NCBI GenBank assembly: GCA_958496175.1
Contig: OY292276.1
Span: 32,570,449 to 32,634,448 of the forward strand
Source of the DNA: Sisyra terminalis
Lineage: Eukaryota; Arthropoda; Insecta; Neuroptera; Sisyridae
Direction of reading: 5' to 3'
Length of the DNA stretch: 64,000 bases
Part shown: positions 1 to 13,100 of the stretch, in pieces
How positions within the stretch are numbered: position 1 is the first letter of the stretch
Layout: each line of letters opens with the position of its first letter
Position numbers and translations under genes: made by a program
The notes under the pieces: generated by a model
Seen by the model: only the letters and a program-made list of their open reading frames with translations
Databases searched by the model: none
Told to the model about the DNA's origin: nothing

Positions 1-600
1 TCTGAAAAAGTAATATGGATATAGTGATTAATAAATATAGAGCTAAAGTTACTGTTGTTTTTCGTTTAAAACAACTGGTTTTCACATTTAAAGTTCTAAG
101 TATGGTTTTACAAATTTTGTGCGACAGTACTGTAGTTTAAGATGAGATTAAAACTATTTAAAGATAATATACTTTATTTTCTTCTCTCCTATCCAAAATT
201 CTAATTACGCTCACGGGTAGGTACTATCTGACTAATGATCATATTTTATCCGATTCTGGGACCTTAATTGGCTTCCAGGTTTTCAAAGAAACTTTGAAGA
301 TATTTGTAACAATGGAAATAACAACCTTTCATTATCAGTTTTTCGTTTTATTTTTAAATGCCCGTTTATTTTTGGTGATTTATTTACAGCTTTGGCTTCG
401 ATTGATTTATGATCAAAGTTGACAAAAATCAGAAATGAAATTGAAGTTTTGGTTGGATCCTAGCGCAAGGTTGAGGAGCCTCATTACGGAGTCGGAAGGT
501 TTTAGAGGAGTTGGTCAGGGACCTACAATCTTGGAAAAACTGAATGAGTAATGAATAAATTAATATTTTCTTTAAATTTTTGTAACAATTAAACTATATC
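1..600. other. Left-edge non-coding stretch
   Basis: AT-rich sequence with no recognisable coding exon or repeat boundary. The missing 3' exons of the dehydrogenase at 1989-5350 are not here. Confidence 0.5.
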
Positions 601-602
601 TG

Positions 603-692
603 AGCCTACTAGTGGCAGTGCGGTTAAGGTGCCCACAATTTTTGCCCACAAAAACTCAGATTTGGAACCTCAATAAATAAACCGGAATTTCC
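603..692 (+). repeat. tRNA-derived SINE fragment
   Basis: The stretch has an A-box-like segment (TGGCAGTGCGGTTAAGG) followed about 35 bases later by a B-box-like segment (AGATTTGGAACCTC). These are the two internal RNA polymerase III promoter boxes of a tRNA. The same box arrangement occurs on the minus strand at 6281-6445, 15585-15752 and 21280-21424. No cloverleaf can be drawn, so it is a SINE head rather than a tRNA gene. Confidence 0.5.
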
Positions 693-699
693 AAAGTTT

Positions 700-1349
700 T
701 AATTGACATCAGGTTTCAATAATCTTATAATGAATGCTATACAGTAAACATCTACTTAAACATAAGTTTAAGGTACCTCACATTTATTTGATAAAAATTC
801 AACGTCATAAAACTACATTACATTGGTGTCTGATGACTTATGATCATTTTTTCTTAAGTATACTATACGTTCATACAATACATTCAGAAGTAAGGACATT
901 TTAGACTCACGAGTAGAGTCGTAGTTAGAGTTAACATTGGATCTAGAATCAAAACTCCAGTTTAAATTAGTTATAGCGAACTCTCTAGTTCTACCTAGAA
1001 TTAGGTATAGTTGGGTAAATTACTATGTGTTGATATGAATCCAGAAGTGGCTAATAAGTGGTGGTGGCGACCAATAGAGAGTCTGGTAGCGGAATCACAT
1101 CGAATGCATGTCAAAGTTAAGTTGAGCATTCCCTTAGGAAATCCCAGTGTTTTAAGGAGTTTTAAAAACTTGGAAACGGTGATATCAACATGGAGAACGA
1201 AGAATGTGGAATATCACCGAAAAAGATTTAAGACATCGAATTGTATTAGTCGTAGTAGATTTGAATCAAGCTTTAGCCCGAAAAACGGCCAGATTATGAA
1301 AATAGGCAATACAAAGTGATTTTACTACATAGTAATTTCCCTGGCTTAG
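700..1349. other. Unassigned stretch with one 102-codon ORF
   Basis: An ATG-started reading frame at 1011-1319 (+) encodes 102 residues with a tryptophan cluster near residue 17. I do not recognise it and see no flanking splice pattern. Given the mariner fragment just downstream, it is more likely decayed transposon sequence than a gene. Confidence 0.3.
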
Positions 1350-1549
1350 TAGAAAAACGAGTGATAAATGTAATTATTATAGAATATTATAAACTTCATG
1401 TGAAAATACTTTCGTTGCGGTTTATTCTCCAGATTATTATTTATTTGCGTAGAAAAACGAGTGATAAATATAATTATAATAGAATATTATAAATTCAATG
1501 TGAAAATACTTTCGTTGCGATTTATTGTTCAGATTATTATTTATTTGCG
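1350..1549 (+). repeat. Two tandem copies of a 100-bp unit
   Basis: The unit starting at 1350 (tagaaaaacgagtgataaat) is repeated from 1450 with a handful of substitutions. The array ends directly against the mariner transposase fragment, so the duplication may involve the transposon body. Confidence 0.85.
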
Positions 1550-1552
1550 TCG

Positions 1553-1738
1553 ATGAGACAAGCACTTGCTGAACAGCAATTCCCATTTTATAAAGATCTA
1601 CAAAAATGGCTCCATGATGAGTTTTACTCAAAAGAAGAATATTTTTTTTGGAATGGTATTCACAAATTGTCAGATAGATGGCAAACATGTATAGTTAATA
1701 GAGAAAATTATTTTGAATATAATAATAATTCGATATAG
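1553..1738 (+). pseudogene. Mariner transposase, C-terminal fragment
   Basis: The 61-residue frame matches the conserved C-terminal end of classical mariner transposases. It has an FYKDLQKWL segment, an FFWNGIHKLSDRW segment and a final NYFEY. In intact elements this follows the third catalytic aspartate and ends the protein. The DDE catalytic part is absent, so this is a dead 3' fragment. It belongs to a different mariner lineage from the fossil at 17262-18090. Confidence 0.8.
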
Positions 1739-1988
1739 AAATAACGAAATCTTACTTTTCAGAAAAAATATTCAGTTTTATATTAACACACCAGTCTACA
1801 AGAGTGTTATCATATTACCCTGCAGTATCCTACAGTAACCCTAAGGCTGCAGTATCACGGTTCTTCAAACCTAGTACCGTTGAACCGTACAGTTCCTTCT
1901 TTATATTAATTGTGGATCTTGTAATAAACATAAAACTTTATTGATATCAACTTAACAAAGTTACAAACTTTTATTTAGTATAACATAC

Positions 1989-4900
1989 CTTCAAATTCTT
2001 TCTTATTGGTGACATCCGTTTTTATAAATGCAGTTGCATCATTTCCATATTCTGAATTTAATTCAGTTACTGCATTTTTACCATTGGCTTCATCTATATC
2101 CAAAATACAAACATGCTAAAAAAATAAATAAAGTGAATTAATCAACCTTCACGTCAATAAAAATGATTATTTTCTTAACAATTTAATTATCATCTAATTG
2201 AATATCTGAAAAGATAATTTTGGCAGTAGATACTTGACCCAAATTGCAGAAATTGTTTCATGGCTAATTTTTTTTTGACAAAGAATTGTATATTTTGTGA
2301 CTTAATTATTATTCATTATCGTTTTAAGATCAATAGTTTGTCAAGAACCAATTTCTAGAAAGTAACTTATAATTAGTAAGTATAATTTTTTCAAGTAATT
2401 AAATGAATTTACTAAGACATTGTTGTGGTAAATATTTAATGGCATATTTAATGATTAAATATGAACAAAATCATTAAAATTTACCAAACAATTTTTTATT
2501 TCAATACTTATAAATATTACAGTATGTAAATTTTATAAACTTTTTATTAAATTAATATATAAACTTCCAAAGCATAATATTTCATTCAATAAAAATAAAA
2601 ATTATTTAAAAAACTAATCAACTTTCTATAAAGAAAGTAAGTACTTAAATTGTAGGTACCCTAAAAATCCAATTGTATCTTTTGTCCTGAACTATTTTTG
2701 TTTAAATTATACCTACTATAAAGTCTGCTATTCTAATTACTAAACAACTATTCTAATTAATTCCTTTTATTTATCTAAATGATTTTATTATTCACTAGAA
2801 CTTAACCAATTGCACAAAGAATATCTTAACATCAAATTCTATTAATGATTTTTTTTTCAAAATGGAAACGAAGTGGATTTTTGGTGTTTGGAACTTTCAA
2901 ACTAAGCTTTTTTATTTAAGATTTTCGTCTCCCTACCAAGTGCTTATTTTGGTAAAGTAAAAGTCATTTTCTCTTTTCTTTAAAACATGATAAGGACAAA
3001 TTATACAAATTTATATAAAATTACAATTTTGAAGGTTCTTTTTTTGAATTTTCAATTCAAAATTTGAATTGTAAGTATATACAATTCGATTTTAAGAATA
3101 AATAAATAAGTTAGGATTAAATATTAAATTATTAAGATCAAAATACGTTGTAACAACTATTACAATTATAATTACCAAGATAATATCATAAGTAATTGAC
3201 AGTTAAATAGTGTTATAAAGAATTATATTAGTACCTGCAGAAGTCGGAAACCGATGAAACGTGTTGTACAAAAATAAAAAAATAAAAATAAACAAAAAAT
3301 CCTAAAAAAAAAGAATATAAATAATTATTTTTTTAATTTACATATGAAATAATTCGTTTATTTTGAAGTTTTTTAGGTCCATTTTGTAAGTCTCCGTTTG
3401 ATTTGAAAGGGCGAAACTAATTTTTATTATGTTAGCTTAAATACTGGAAGTAATAGTTTAGTACCAAATTCAGAATACGTGTGAAACAAATAATCATCAA
3501 TTTTAATTTTTATTGAATATAACCATTAAATGAAAATTAATTCAATGGTAATTTAATAGAATATCTCAAAGATAAAAGCATCTTGGTGGATCATTTTTTG
3601 GTTCAATTATTTTACCCCCCGATTATATAGAAAATTGTTTCTTTGAAAGTATTTTAATGCTTGTTTTTATTATGATTTATAGTCTTTTCTAATAATAGAA
3701 AGTAGAGTGGTTCGTACAATAAAATTAAAAACAAAAATAAACAGTTCTTGTGCCTTTTAGTCCCTTTTATTCGTAATTTCTATTTTTTACGAAAAATTTA
3801 TTTTTTCAGCGATTGGAAAATATTTGGTATATCTTGCTTTTATTAATATCGAGTTGTTTGGAATAAGCTGAAAAATTTAATATGTCGCTCGATATGAGTT
3901 TTAGAAAAATTCGAAATTGATTTTCCGAATTTTCCGACTAGTATAGTTTTGACTAATTTTCTTAAGACTAGGATTTTATAATAAATTTACTTCTCTCAAA
4001 GTTATATAAGGTCAAACTTTGAATATCATTGGTAGAAGTACTGTGAGACCTTTTTTATAGAGCATTTTTCCTTAACGATTTTCTTTAGATTATATCTTTA
4101 GATATAAAAATTTTGCTCTGAACAACAATTCGTTCATTAGTTACCAAATTCCAAAGTAAAAAAATTAAACCGTTAAAATAGATCAATTATAAGCTCGATT
4201 ATAAGGAAATGGTTGAACTGACAAAAATTAACATACATTTTTGTAGAGCATTCAATTTTCTTCATAAATATATATTGTTAAATTCTTTTAGAACCATTTT
4301 TCAAAAGTTTTGAGAAGAAAAATCGCTTTGGGTTGAAAAATCGGAAATTTCGATAATAGACCTCTTAATATAAAAAATCATAAAATTTTACAATATTTTT
4401 TTTTTTTTTTGTTATCCAGAATAATACTTTACATTAAGATCAGCTTAACAAAAAAATAGTCGATTCATACTGGAGTCATTTACCTCAACGTTGTTTTTTG
4501 CTACTTTTCTCGGCTATAGGAATTTAATAAAGAAAATATAAATGTAATAATATTTTCCGGAAAACTTGTCGATAGGTTCAAAAAATTTTTTTCTTAAATC
4601 ATAATTTAAAACAAAAGACAGAAAACTGTTTTCAAAAAAAAGTATTTGAGAACTCTTTGTGATCGTTTGTAATGATGAAATTCCGCTACCTACACAAACT
4701 GTTTTTCACGACATTTCGGAGGCCGGAAAATATTAGAAATAAAATTTAAAATTACTTTTGTGAAGTCCATAAAACTTCAAATTTTTTGTACAAAAATTGT
4801 TGAAATCGATATAAATTTTAACGTTGAGGTAATGAATTTTATTCCAAATTTAGTTTGCAAGTCATCAATCATCTCTTTATTTTTCCACCTTTAGAAGAAT

Positions 4901-5350
4901 ATTTGGATTTTTTTCGAATAAATAGGACGAACTTCAATATATTAAATAAAACTATCATATTTAAATAAAAACCTATTTAATATATTAAATAACCCTATAA
5001 AATAAAAAAAACAATCAATAAAATTGGATTGTCCTACAAAACATGCTTGCTGGTCATATTATATATATATTACTATAAAATATATGTTGAACTAAGAACA
5101 TACTTTTTTCATCGAATAAAAAACCAAAACTAATATATATTTTAAGGGTTGTTCCGGTTGTTCTTAAATTAAAGATCACGTATGAAAAAATATGCTTATT
5201 TTATTCAAAAATTACTTCTTTATTTTATAGTAGGAAAAAGTGAAAAAGGCAAACCTTTGCTCCATTTTTTAATAATTCTCGAACATAACATAGACCAATT
5301 CCCGCGGCACCTCCCGTCACTAAACAATTAGCGTCTTGAATTATTTGCAT
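1989..5350 (-). CDS. Short-chain dehydrogenase, first two exons (partial; continues beyond left edge)
   Basis: Two exons of an insect alcohol dehydrogenase/15-hydroxyprostaglandin dehydrogenase-like SDR. Exon 1 (5350-5255) gives 32 residues from ATG. It contains the Rossmann glycine motif TGGAAGIG and ends in a GT donor at phase 0. Exon 2 (2115-1989) follows a T-rich acceptor. It gives HVCILDIDE, whose aspartate after the second strand points to NAD+ rather than NADP+, and then an FIKTDVTN segment. It stops at a donor in phase 1. The gene is paralogous to the complete SDR at 10116-13219, in the same orientation, which suggests a local tandem duplication. The NNAG, Ser-Tyr-Lys and C-terminal exons are not found in bases 1-1988, so they lie outside the window or are lost. 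The 3.1-kb intron is AT-rich and unremarkable. Confidence 0.85.
2116..5254. other. Intron 1 of the left dehydrogenase gene
   Basis: Very AT-rich intron with poly-T and poly-A runs and a short AT microsatellite near 5060-5072. I see no nested gene or recognisable transposon. Confidence 0.6.
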
Positions 5351-6280
5351 TATTTGCGATTTAATAACTATGAATTATCCTAGATGTAAATATTCTCGCG
5401 TAATTATACGAAAAACAATTAGGACAAATTGATAAGATAAGATTCGTTTTAATTTTTTAAATGTCTCAATTAAATTACTTACAAGACTTTTCAAGAAACA
5501 CTGAAGGTTTCGCAAAGATAATTTGAATTAAGTAATCGTTACCTCGTACCCACCAAATTTTCAAAGATAATTATACTTCTATTTGAAATTAGTTTAAATA
5601 GTTATAAAAACCATTTACATTTTCTGTACATCTACATTTCAAATTTACTACGTTATTTTCCATAATTTATAATCATAGATTTTCTATGAATAGGATTCTC
5701 TTTTTTCCCAAAGTATGAAATATTAGCATAAAAATGTTTCTTATTTATTTTTAATAAAAAGCATAAACTAATTGAATATTTGCAGAACATAAATATTGAT
5801 ATTTTAACCATATATCGTTTTATCTTTAAATTTTTTTCTACAATTACCAGAATAAAAATAAAAATTTAAAGTTATATTACATCTTACTTACTTATACTTA
5901 AATTATAATTAGTTGTAATCTTCTCCACATACCAGACGTATTTTTATATCTGAGTAAATACTTAATGATTTAAATATCAATTTATGGAATTTTTTCTTAC
6001 AACAAAGTATTAAATGTTCATAATGAATATGTTTTGGAATTTTTTCGAATGATGAAGTTAAAATAATGTTCTCTTATCGAAGAAATTGTCATTATTTCAT
6101 CAGAGGAGTTTTAAATTGATTGTAACATCTAACAATATACTGCAAATAGTTAACAATTCCCAATATTTTATGAAAAATAGTCTGTCTTCTTTCTAGGATT
6201 ACCAACTCTCCAATTTCAGTCTGAAGATTCCCGAGTCAATAAACATTCTCCAGACTCTAGTTCGTATTATTTTTTTGTAA
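5351..6280. other. Upstream region of the left dehydrogenase gene
   Basis: Non-coding AT-rich DNA. No clear TATA box or repeat was recognised. Confidence 0.4.
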
Positions 6281-6445
6281 TTGTTATTTACCATCGTTTT
6301 ATAATTACCAAGGTCTTCGCGACTCTAGGGTTAATAAAAATCTGTAAATCGAGAAGTATCAAAAATTTACTCGTTACAAGTTTCGAATTCAACGCCTAGC
6401 AGTTTTGGAATGACCACCTTAACCACTTCGCCATTAATAGGTTGA
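6281..6445 (-). repeat. tRNA-derived SINE
   Basis: Read on the minus strand, it opens with an A-box-like GGCGAAGTGGTTAAGGTGG and a B-box region around GAATTCGAAACTTG. It ends with a conserved non-tRNA tail (ACTCTAGGGTTAATAAAAAT on the plus strand). Its closest relatives in the window are at 15585-15752 and 21280-21424. Confidence 0.7.
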
Positions 6446-7230
6446 TTTTTCTTTTTAATTTTGATTAATTTTTGCTTGTAAATACACTTTTCTTATTAAA
6501 TGAAACTTTCCGAATTAAGTCATAAGATCTACGGAATTTCTAAAACTTAAAGATGGTAACTCTTCTCCTTTCCCATTAAATAGTTGACACCGATTAAACA
6601 CGCCACAAAACAGGTATTGATTTTGAATATATAGAAAGAACTTACACATGTTACCAATCAAACCCAATTCAAGTCTAATTTCCTAGTTTGTTTTTAATTT
6701 AAGTAGCTTTTTCTGAAGTTATCCCCATCAAAAAAGGTATTGAGAGGCATTTTGAAATAATTACATTGATATTGTCATTAATAACTTTAAACGACTCTAA
6801 TTGTTTTTAACATTTAATAGGGATACTTCGTTAGGTTGTTGGGCTAAATTTTGAATTACGATTTGGGCTATTACGTTCACTGAACGATGTTTAAATTAGC
6901 ATTTAACTATACAAAATTCAACTAGGTATGTGCCCAATAGGGTAATTTCTTTTAAAAATGAAATATGCATCAAGCCTATGCGAGATAAAACTATGCGAGA
7001 TAATGTATGTGTTTTTAAAACCTTAATGTTTGATAAAGTTACCAAACTTAAATGTTTGTTAAATTTTGTAAGTAGTTGATCGTTTCCAAGCAACCAATAA
7101 ACTATTCGTTTAAATTTTAACTAAAGTTCAATTTATAAGTGAATTCAAATAGTAATAAAATATTTTAAGTCAATACAATTATTGATAAGTATCCCTTAAC
7201 ACTTCGCAATCTGGTGATCAAAAGTATAAC

Positions 7231-8080
7231 AGGATGATTCTCATCAAATTCAGAAATTAGGTAGAAAAAAATTATATAAATGTTTTTAAAAATTTGATTT
7301 TTTTTTTGGCCAATTTTATAGTATTTGTATAACTAGATTTTACCAATATATAAGTCCCCAGAGTAAACTTATTTTAGACGAATTATAAGGACGATTTATA
7401 ATTTTTTAAGAGAAGGAACGGTTTTTATAGGCCATACCGTCATGGAATTGTGTTTGTTATTGTCTCATAGGGAGCAAAAAGTTTGGGCCCTAATAGTATT
7501 ATTACAACGTAAATATAATACTCTTCTGCAAAGTATTATTTGTTGTCCTGTCCCATCAAAAGGAACTACTTGTATGTCTGCATTGTACTTACAGCAATAC
7601 CTTTCGCTAAAGTCAATATGAATGATGTTCTCATACTTAAACAGGGAAAAACGGTGAATTTAAGAATTAAGTAACCAAAGAGGTAAAAAAGTCATATTTG
7701 ACTAGTTTAAAAGCTATTGCTTCATATATCGTCATTCTCTCGTTTCAATCTGAAATGAGGGAATGACGAAATAAGTATAACTTAAAAAATCTTGGAACAA
7801 AAACTTTTGTTACAACTGAATTTTTGTGTAAGTTTACTGTCCTTGACAACCTACTTTCCTTTGCAATTATTATGTAGATTTTCTAAATATCTCTATTTTC
7901 TTCAATGGGAAGGAATGACGTCTGACAATGTAATCTTGAAATTAACTTCATATTTTTATTTAAGGGCAGATACTCTACACGTTTAAATGACTTAAATATG
8001 TGAAATAACTGAATGTATTGCCAACAAGCAAAAATCGATGAAAGTCTTCATGAATGAGCTTATATCGATAAGCCAAATAA
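7231..8080 (-). mobile_element. Non-autonomous DNA element, family R (copy 1, truncated)
   Basis: Reverse-complement relative of 55656-56955 and 39779-40555. It begins at a terminal repeat (ATGATTCTCATCAAATTCAG). It carries the internal hairpin at 7733-7768 (CATTCTCTCGTTTCAAT facing its complement) and ends near a shared CATGAATGA block. Short ORFs inside it match no known protein. Confidence 0.7.
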
Positions 8081-8089
8081 TTAACCGAT

Positions 8090-9455
8090 TCTAAATGTTT
8101 TTATCAGTTTATAACGTTTTTGAATTTATTCAAACTTCCCCAAAGCGTTGAAAACTTGTAGAAAGAGAGAAAGTAATTGTATAGTAGTGTTAAATATAAT
8201 AAATTTACTAAACATGGCATAAAATTTAAACCTTCTACACGTAAAACTTATAAAGAGAAATTAGGGATTGAATTGTTCCAGTATGTACTTTTAGACTGTC
8301 GTTTCAAGTTTACACTTTTAGTTTGGATACTTTTCCGGTGGGATATTATTTGAAAATGATAAATCAGTAAAATTAATCGATATAAAATGAGTTCACCAAT
8401 TTGAAGCATTGACCAGTTTCATCGCTACTTAATATGATAATTTTGCTTATAATATTAATGATTGTGTGAATTTTTCTAAATTTTTGTAAAGTACTGCGAG
8501 ATGATTTCTTTAAGCGGGATTCGTTGTAAAATATATATTCCTCAAGGTAAACTAAAAATAAAGGCGATTACTACTAGAATATTTATTTATCCAACTTTCA
8601 TAATACTCAAAACCAGAAAATAATTGAGGTTTCAATGAAATATTTCCTTTTTTTAAACCTTATAAAGTAATCATCTTATATACCCCTATGGGTAAGATGA
8701 TCCCCCAGAGCTAAAATGTTTTACCCGTAAAATAAACAAGATAGCGTTAGTGGTTTCAGCACAATCGCAAAGGATCATCTTATCCCAAGGGATCAACTCG
8801 TACTACTTTCCTCTACACAGCGACACAATAAAACTATAACATATTTTCAAAGTTATATTACTGGATAAAAAATGGATATAACTTTTAGATTTTATCGAAT
8901 CATTTCAAATATTTTCTTCTTCTGTGCACAAGAAATATTTTTAAAAATACTGATTTTAACGAAAATAATTGATTCTAAGAGAAATGGATGTTATCGTTCG
9001 AAAATAGTAGGTACGAGTTTGGATTCAGAAACGTCACATTTATTACTTTTTATTTAAACACACGTTGCATTTGATTATCGAAACATTATGGTACATAACG
9101 GCTAATATTTATAACTTTAGAAAACGTACGGAAGTGTCTCAGAAGCGTTTTAAATTCTGCTATTTGAATTCTAACAATAGTCAACGGTAAGTTTTTATAA
9201 TACTTTTATCCCTTTTATCAAATGAAGCAAATAACACAAAATCTGTTTTATTTCAACTTAATAGAGCCATTTCCAGTTGTGTTGGGGCATAGTATGCATA
9301 CTTTTATTTTAAAATTAAATGATTAGATCTAAATATTTTACAATATAATCAATGTTTTGAATCGCGAAATTAAAAGTCTCCGTTTTACTTAAAATGTCCC
9401 TAAGCGAACTTTAAACGTAAAAAAATGTCCACAGGGAAAAGCAAAATATTAATGG
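8090..9455. other. Intergenic stretch
   Basis: Apart from the small MITE at 8689-8787 I see only AT-rich sequence. The 61-codon ORF at 8872-9057 has no recognisable features. Confidence 0.4.
8689..8787. mobile_element. Short MITE with 15-bp inverted ends
   Basis: TGGGTAAGATGATCC at the left faces GGATCATCTTATCCCA at the right, with about 70 bp between. It is a small foldback transposon relic. Confidence 0.6.
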
Positions 9456-9458
9456 TTG

Positions 9459-9577
9459 TCTCAAGTTTCAACTAAATGATTGTCATTTGTTTCAACTGTT
9501 ATTTCGATTTCATTCAATTGTCAATTTTTGTCAGTTGGGTCAGTGTTGGCTGTGAATATTTCACGAGAAGTTATTAA
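9459..9577 (-). repeat. Dispersed repeat family D, copy
   Basis: Contains the family D signature: CATTTGTTTCAACTGT, then a GATTTCATTCAATTG block, then CAGTGTTGGCTGTGAATA. About a dozen diverged copies lie in the window in both orientations. Confidence 0.75.
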
Positions 9578-10115
9578 TAGTTAATAATTATGTAAAAGAA
9601 ATTTAAAATTGTTTTAAACTGAAAGCTGTTTTAGAATATGTAAACATAAATCTAGGTAATTACTCTTTAAATGTTATCATTAGATATGGAGTTTTTATTT
9701 GTAATTATTTACATAATGCAAAACATTAATAAATCATTTGACATAATTGTAACCCACATATAGATCTTGGGTGGTATATATCTTTATAAAAAACTAGAAT
9801 CAAAACTATTGTAATAAAGAAATTAATCAAAGGTATTTTTATACAAACTGTTTATTTTAATATTTATTATGAATCAGCGTCAGAAGAAAATTTATTAAAT
9901 CATAAAATCATACATTGCTCATAAGATTAAGCACAGTTTTTTTTTAATGTTTATATAGTCGATAGTAAATGCCGTAAATACCTATAGATAATAATAAAAA
10001 AATATTTGAATACTCTTTTTAATTGTGAACATGTATTATTGGTAATACTTATTAAGTTATTAAATAATTAAAAGCAATTGTGCAAAGAACAATAAAAAAG
10101 CCATAATACATTATT

Positions 10116-13100
10116 TTAGTTTTTACGCAAGTTTTGGCGTTCTGGAATATCGACTTCATAAACAGGTAAGCCTCCCTCGGCGACCCAAATTGATCCTGGC
10201 TTCCCATTTTGAATTATAGTAATCATACTCACAGCAATATGTTCAGGACTGAAAAAACAAAATTATCAGTAAAAAATTGCTTTTAATTATTTCATTTTTA
10301 CGGTTGTTTTGGAAGCACTGATAGTTCTCGATGAGCTTCCAATCCTTCTTCAGTGTTAAGTTGACGACCATGAGCTTCAGAAATTAATGGAGTATCGGTG
10401 ACTCCGGGACACATTGCAATTACTTTAACGCCAGTGGAATTATAGTGAAAGGGTAACTAATATTAAGTAAGAAAATATTACAATAAATTAATAGTTAAAA
10501 ATTTTTTTTCTTTTTATTTGTATATGATATAGTATATGATATAATAGAAAATTTAATTTAAATTATAAAATACTGATTTTTCAACTTTTTTCCTTTTTCA
10601 ATTCTATTCATCCATATTAAGAGTGTAATAATCATAGAGAAATTAAACAGAGCTGACATAGAGAGACTAATATAGAGCTGACTAAAGTATCGAGACCCGT
10701 ATAAGCAAAGTTTGATCGCCAAAAAAAAAGATAAAAAATAATTTGTTTTTTTAATTTAATCGAACGAAAGAGGGGGGTACGAATAAGAGAAAAGAACTTT
10801 AGCTGAAAATCGAGGCGCTTGTTAATATAATTCTAAGTTTTGATGATTCTACAGATTTCATTATGTTCTTTTAAATATCACCAGTTAGGAGTGTACATTT
10901 TACATACTACAACAATAACGATTGAGATTTCTTACAATTTAAATGCAAACCAAAATCATAGTTTCAATTTAGTTTCGGTTTCGGCAAAAAATTAGCCAAC
11001 CAAAACCGAAACTACGTTCGTGAGCTTTCGTGTGTCCTTCGGAAATGATCAGTGAAATTGAGTGAAATAGTAACTTCAGTTTAATATAAATTTATTTCAA
11101 TATCAAAATTAGTTATCCTTAACCCCTTAAGTGCCAACTTATTTTCTAGACACTATGCTAAAAATCCCAAGGAATATTTGCTGATTTTGAAATAGTTTAA
11201 AAAAAAATACGTCTCAAATACAAGTGAAGGTAAATATTTAAAAATCAAGAAAAACTTTAATTCATGTGGACTTACTTATTTAATATACTATTTGACGATT
11301 TTTTTACAAAATATGAGTTCAAAAGAATTATAAAAAAAGAACTTAAATTTTCGGTTCAAGTCCATTTTAGCACACCCACAATCTGGCAACGTTACATTTT
11401 CGACTTTGTTTTTAATTTAATTCGCGATATTTTTATTAATTCATTTCTAATATGCTATAATTCTCTCTTTTGTGGCTAAATTTTCATTTTGGATCGATTT
11501 AATCGTGAATTAAATTAAAAACAAAGTCGAAAATGCAACGTTGCCAGATTGTGGGTGTGCTAAAATGAACTTGAGCCAAATCTTCATCTAAGAATGACTA
11601 ACCTATGGGTTAATATGGATTTATAAATTTCATCACTATAATAATAGGCAAACGTATATAACATATACATCTAAGTATATGTCACCAAAGGCAGAGAACA
11701 AAGATTGTATTTAAACGCATACGTGTGAGTGAAAATCGAATATTATAATCATTATCTCGAATTTGAACTTATTAATTGTTATCATTTGTTTCAACTGTTA
11801 TTTCGAATTTATTGAATTACCCATTTTTGTCATTTCTTAATTGCTTTAGGGTTGGCAAAGAATATTTCATGGATAGGAGGACATCCATTAATTACGTGAG
11901 AAAATTTTAGTTATTTTCAACCCACCCTCCCCCTTGGTAAGATTTCGTAAGATTTTGCTCGACTCCCTCCCCTAATATCACGTGAGATTTTTTACGAGTT
12001 GAACTCGTAAAAAAATTATCGAATTTAAATACTTCGATTAAATTAAATTTATTTAAAAAAACAATTCTAAAAAATGACGTGTTATTTGACGAGACTATCC
12101 TCTCCCGCACGTGAGATTATGTGAGGTTTTGATCGACACCCCTCCACCCTAAACGCCTCTCGTAATTAATGAATGCTTCCTAGCTACCAGCCAATATAAT
12201 AATAATAGGTGTATGTATGTATGTCGGCAAAAACAGAGAACGAAATATGCAAACGCGTAAGTGTGTATGAAAACCGAATGTTACAATCATTGTTTCAACT
12301 TTGAACTAACTGATTGTTGTCATTTGCTTCAACTGTCATTTCGATTTTATTCAATTACCAATTTTCTTCAGTTGTATCAGTATTGGTTATGAATATTTCA
12401 CGGGTAGCTACTATTCTAAATTAATGTAAATACTCATTTCAATTGAATTTTAAAGAAACTTGAAAGAATTATTGAAAAAAAATAGTTTCGATTACGTTTG
12501 TAAAAATTGAATTCGGTCAGATAAGTTGTCATATGTAACAAAAAGGTTTTTTTGACAGGATAACTTACAGAATAACTTAGTACTTACCCCCCAAGACCTT
12601 GTAAGTCCTACGACGGCATGTTTAGTTCCTACATAAACAGGGCAACCAGCCAGTGGAGCTAAGCCAAGAATCGATGCAAAATTAACCACAACTCCTCCAT
12701 GTCCTCCTTTATTACGACCCATATATTCAAAAGCAAGTAGTGTTCCCCTTACCACCGCATTCTAATATAAAAACTCATGAAAAACTCCATTTACTGGAAT
12801 TACTGACTCAAATTACTTACTACATTGATTTCGATTTGCAGTTCCCATTTGCCATCGTTCATAATTCCTGCATTATTTATAACCATATCCAATGTTTTGA
12901 AGCTGGCCATGCATGTTTTAAATGCATTTTCTAACTCATCTGCTTTTGATACATCGGTTTTTACAAACATTACTTTACCTTTCCCATACTGCGCGTTGAG
13001 AGTACGAACAGCCTCCTCACCACTTTGTTCATTTATGTCAGCAATGCAAACTTTCTAAAAAATCATAATATTACTGATAGATACTTGCTAATATTGAAAA

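Noticed and set aside
12740..13058. Plus-strand ORFs of 64 and 77 codons
   Set aside because: They are antisense to dehydrogenase exons 2 and 3.
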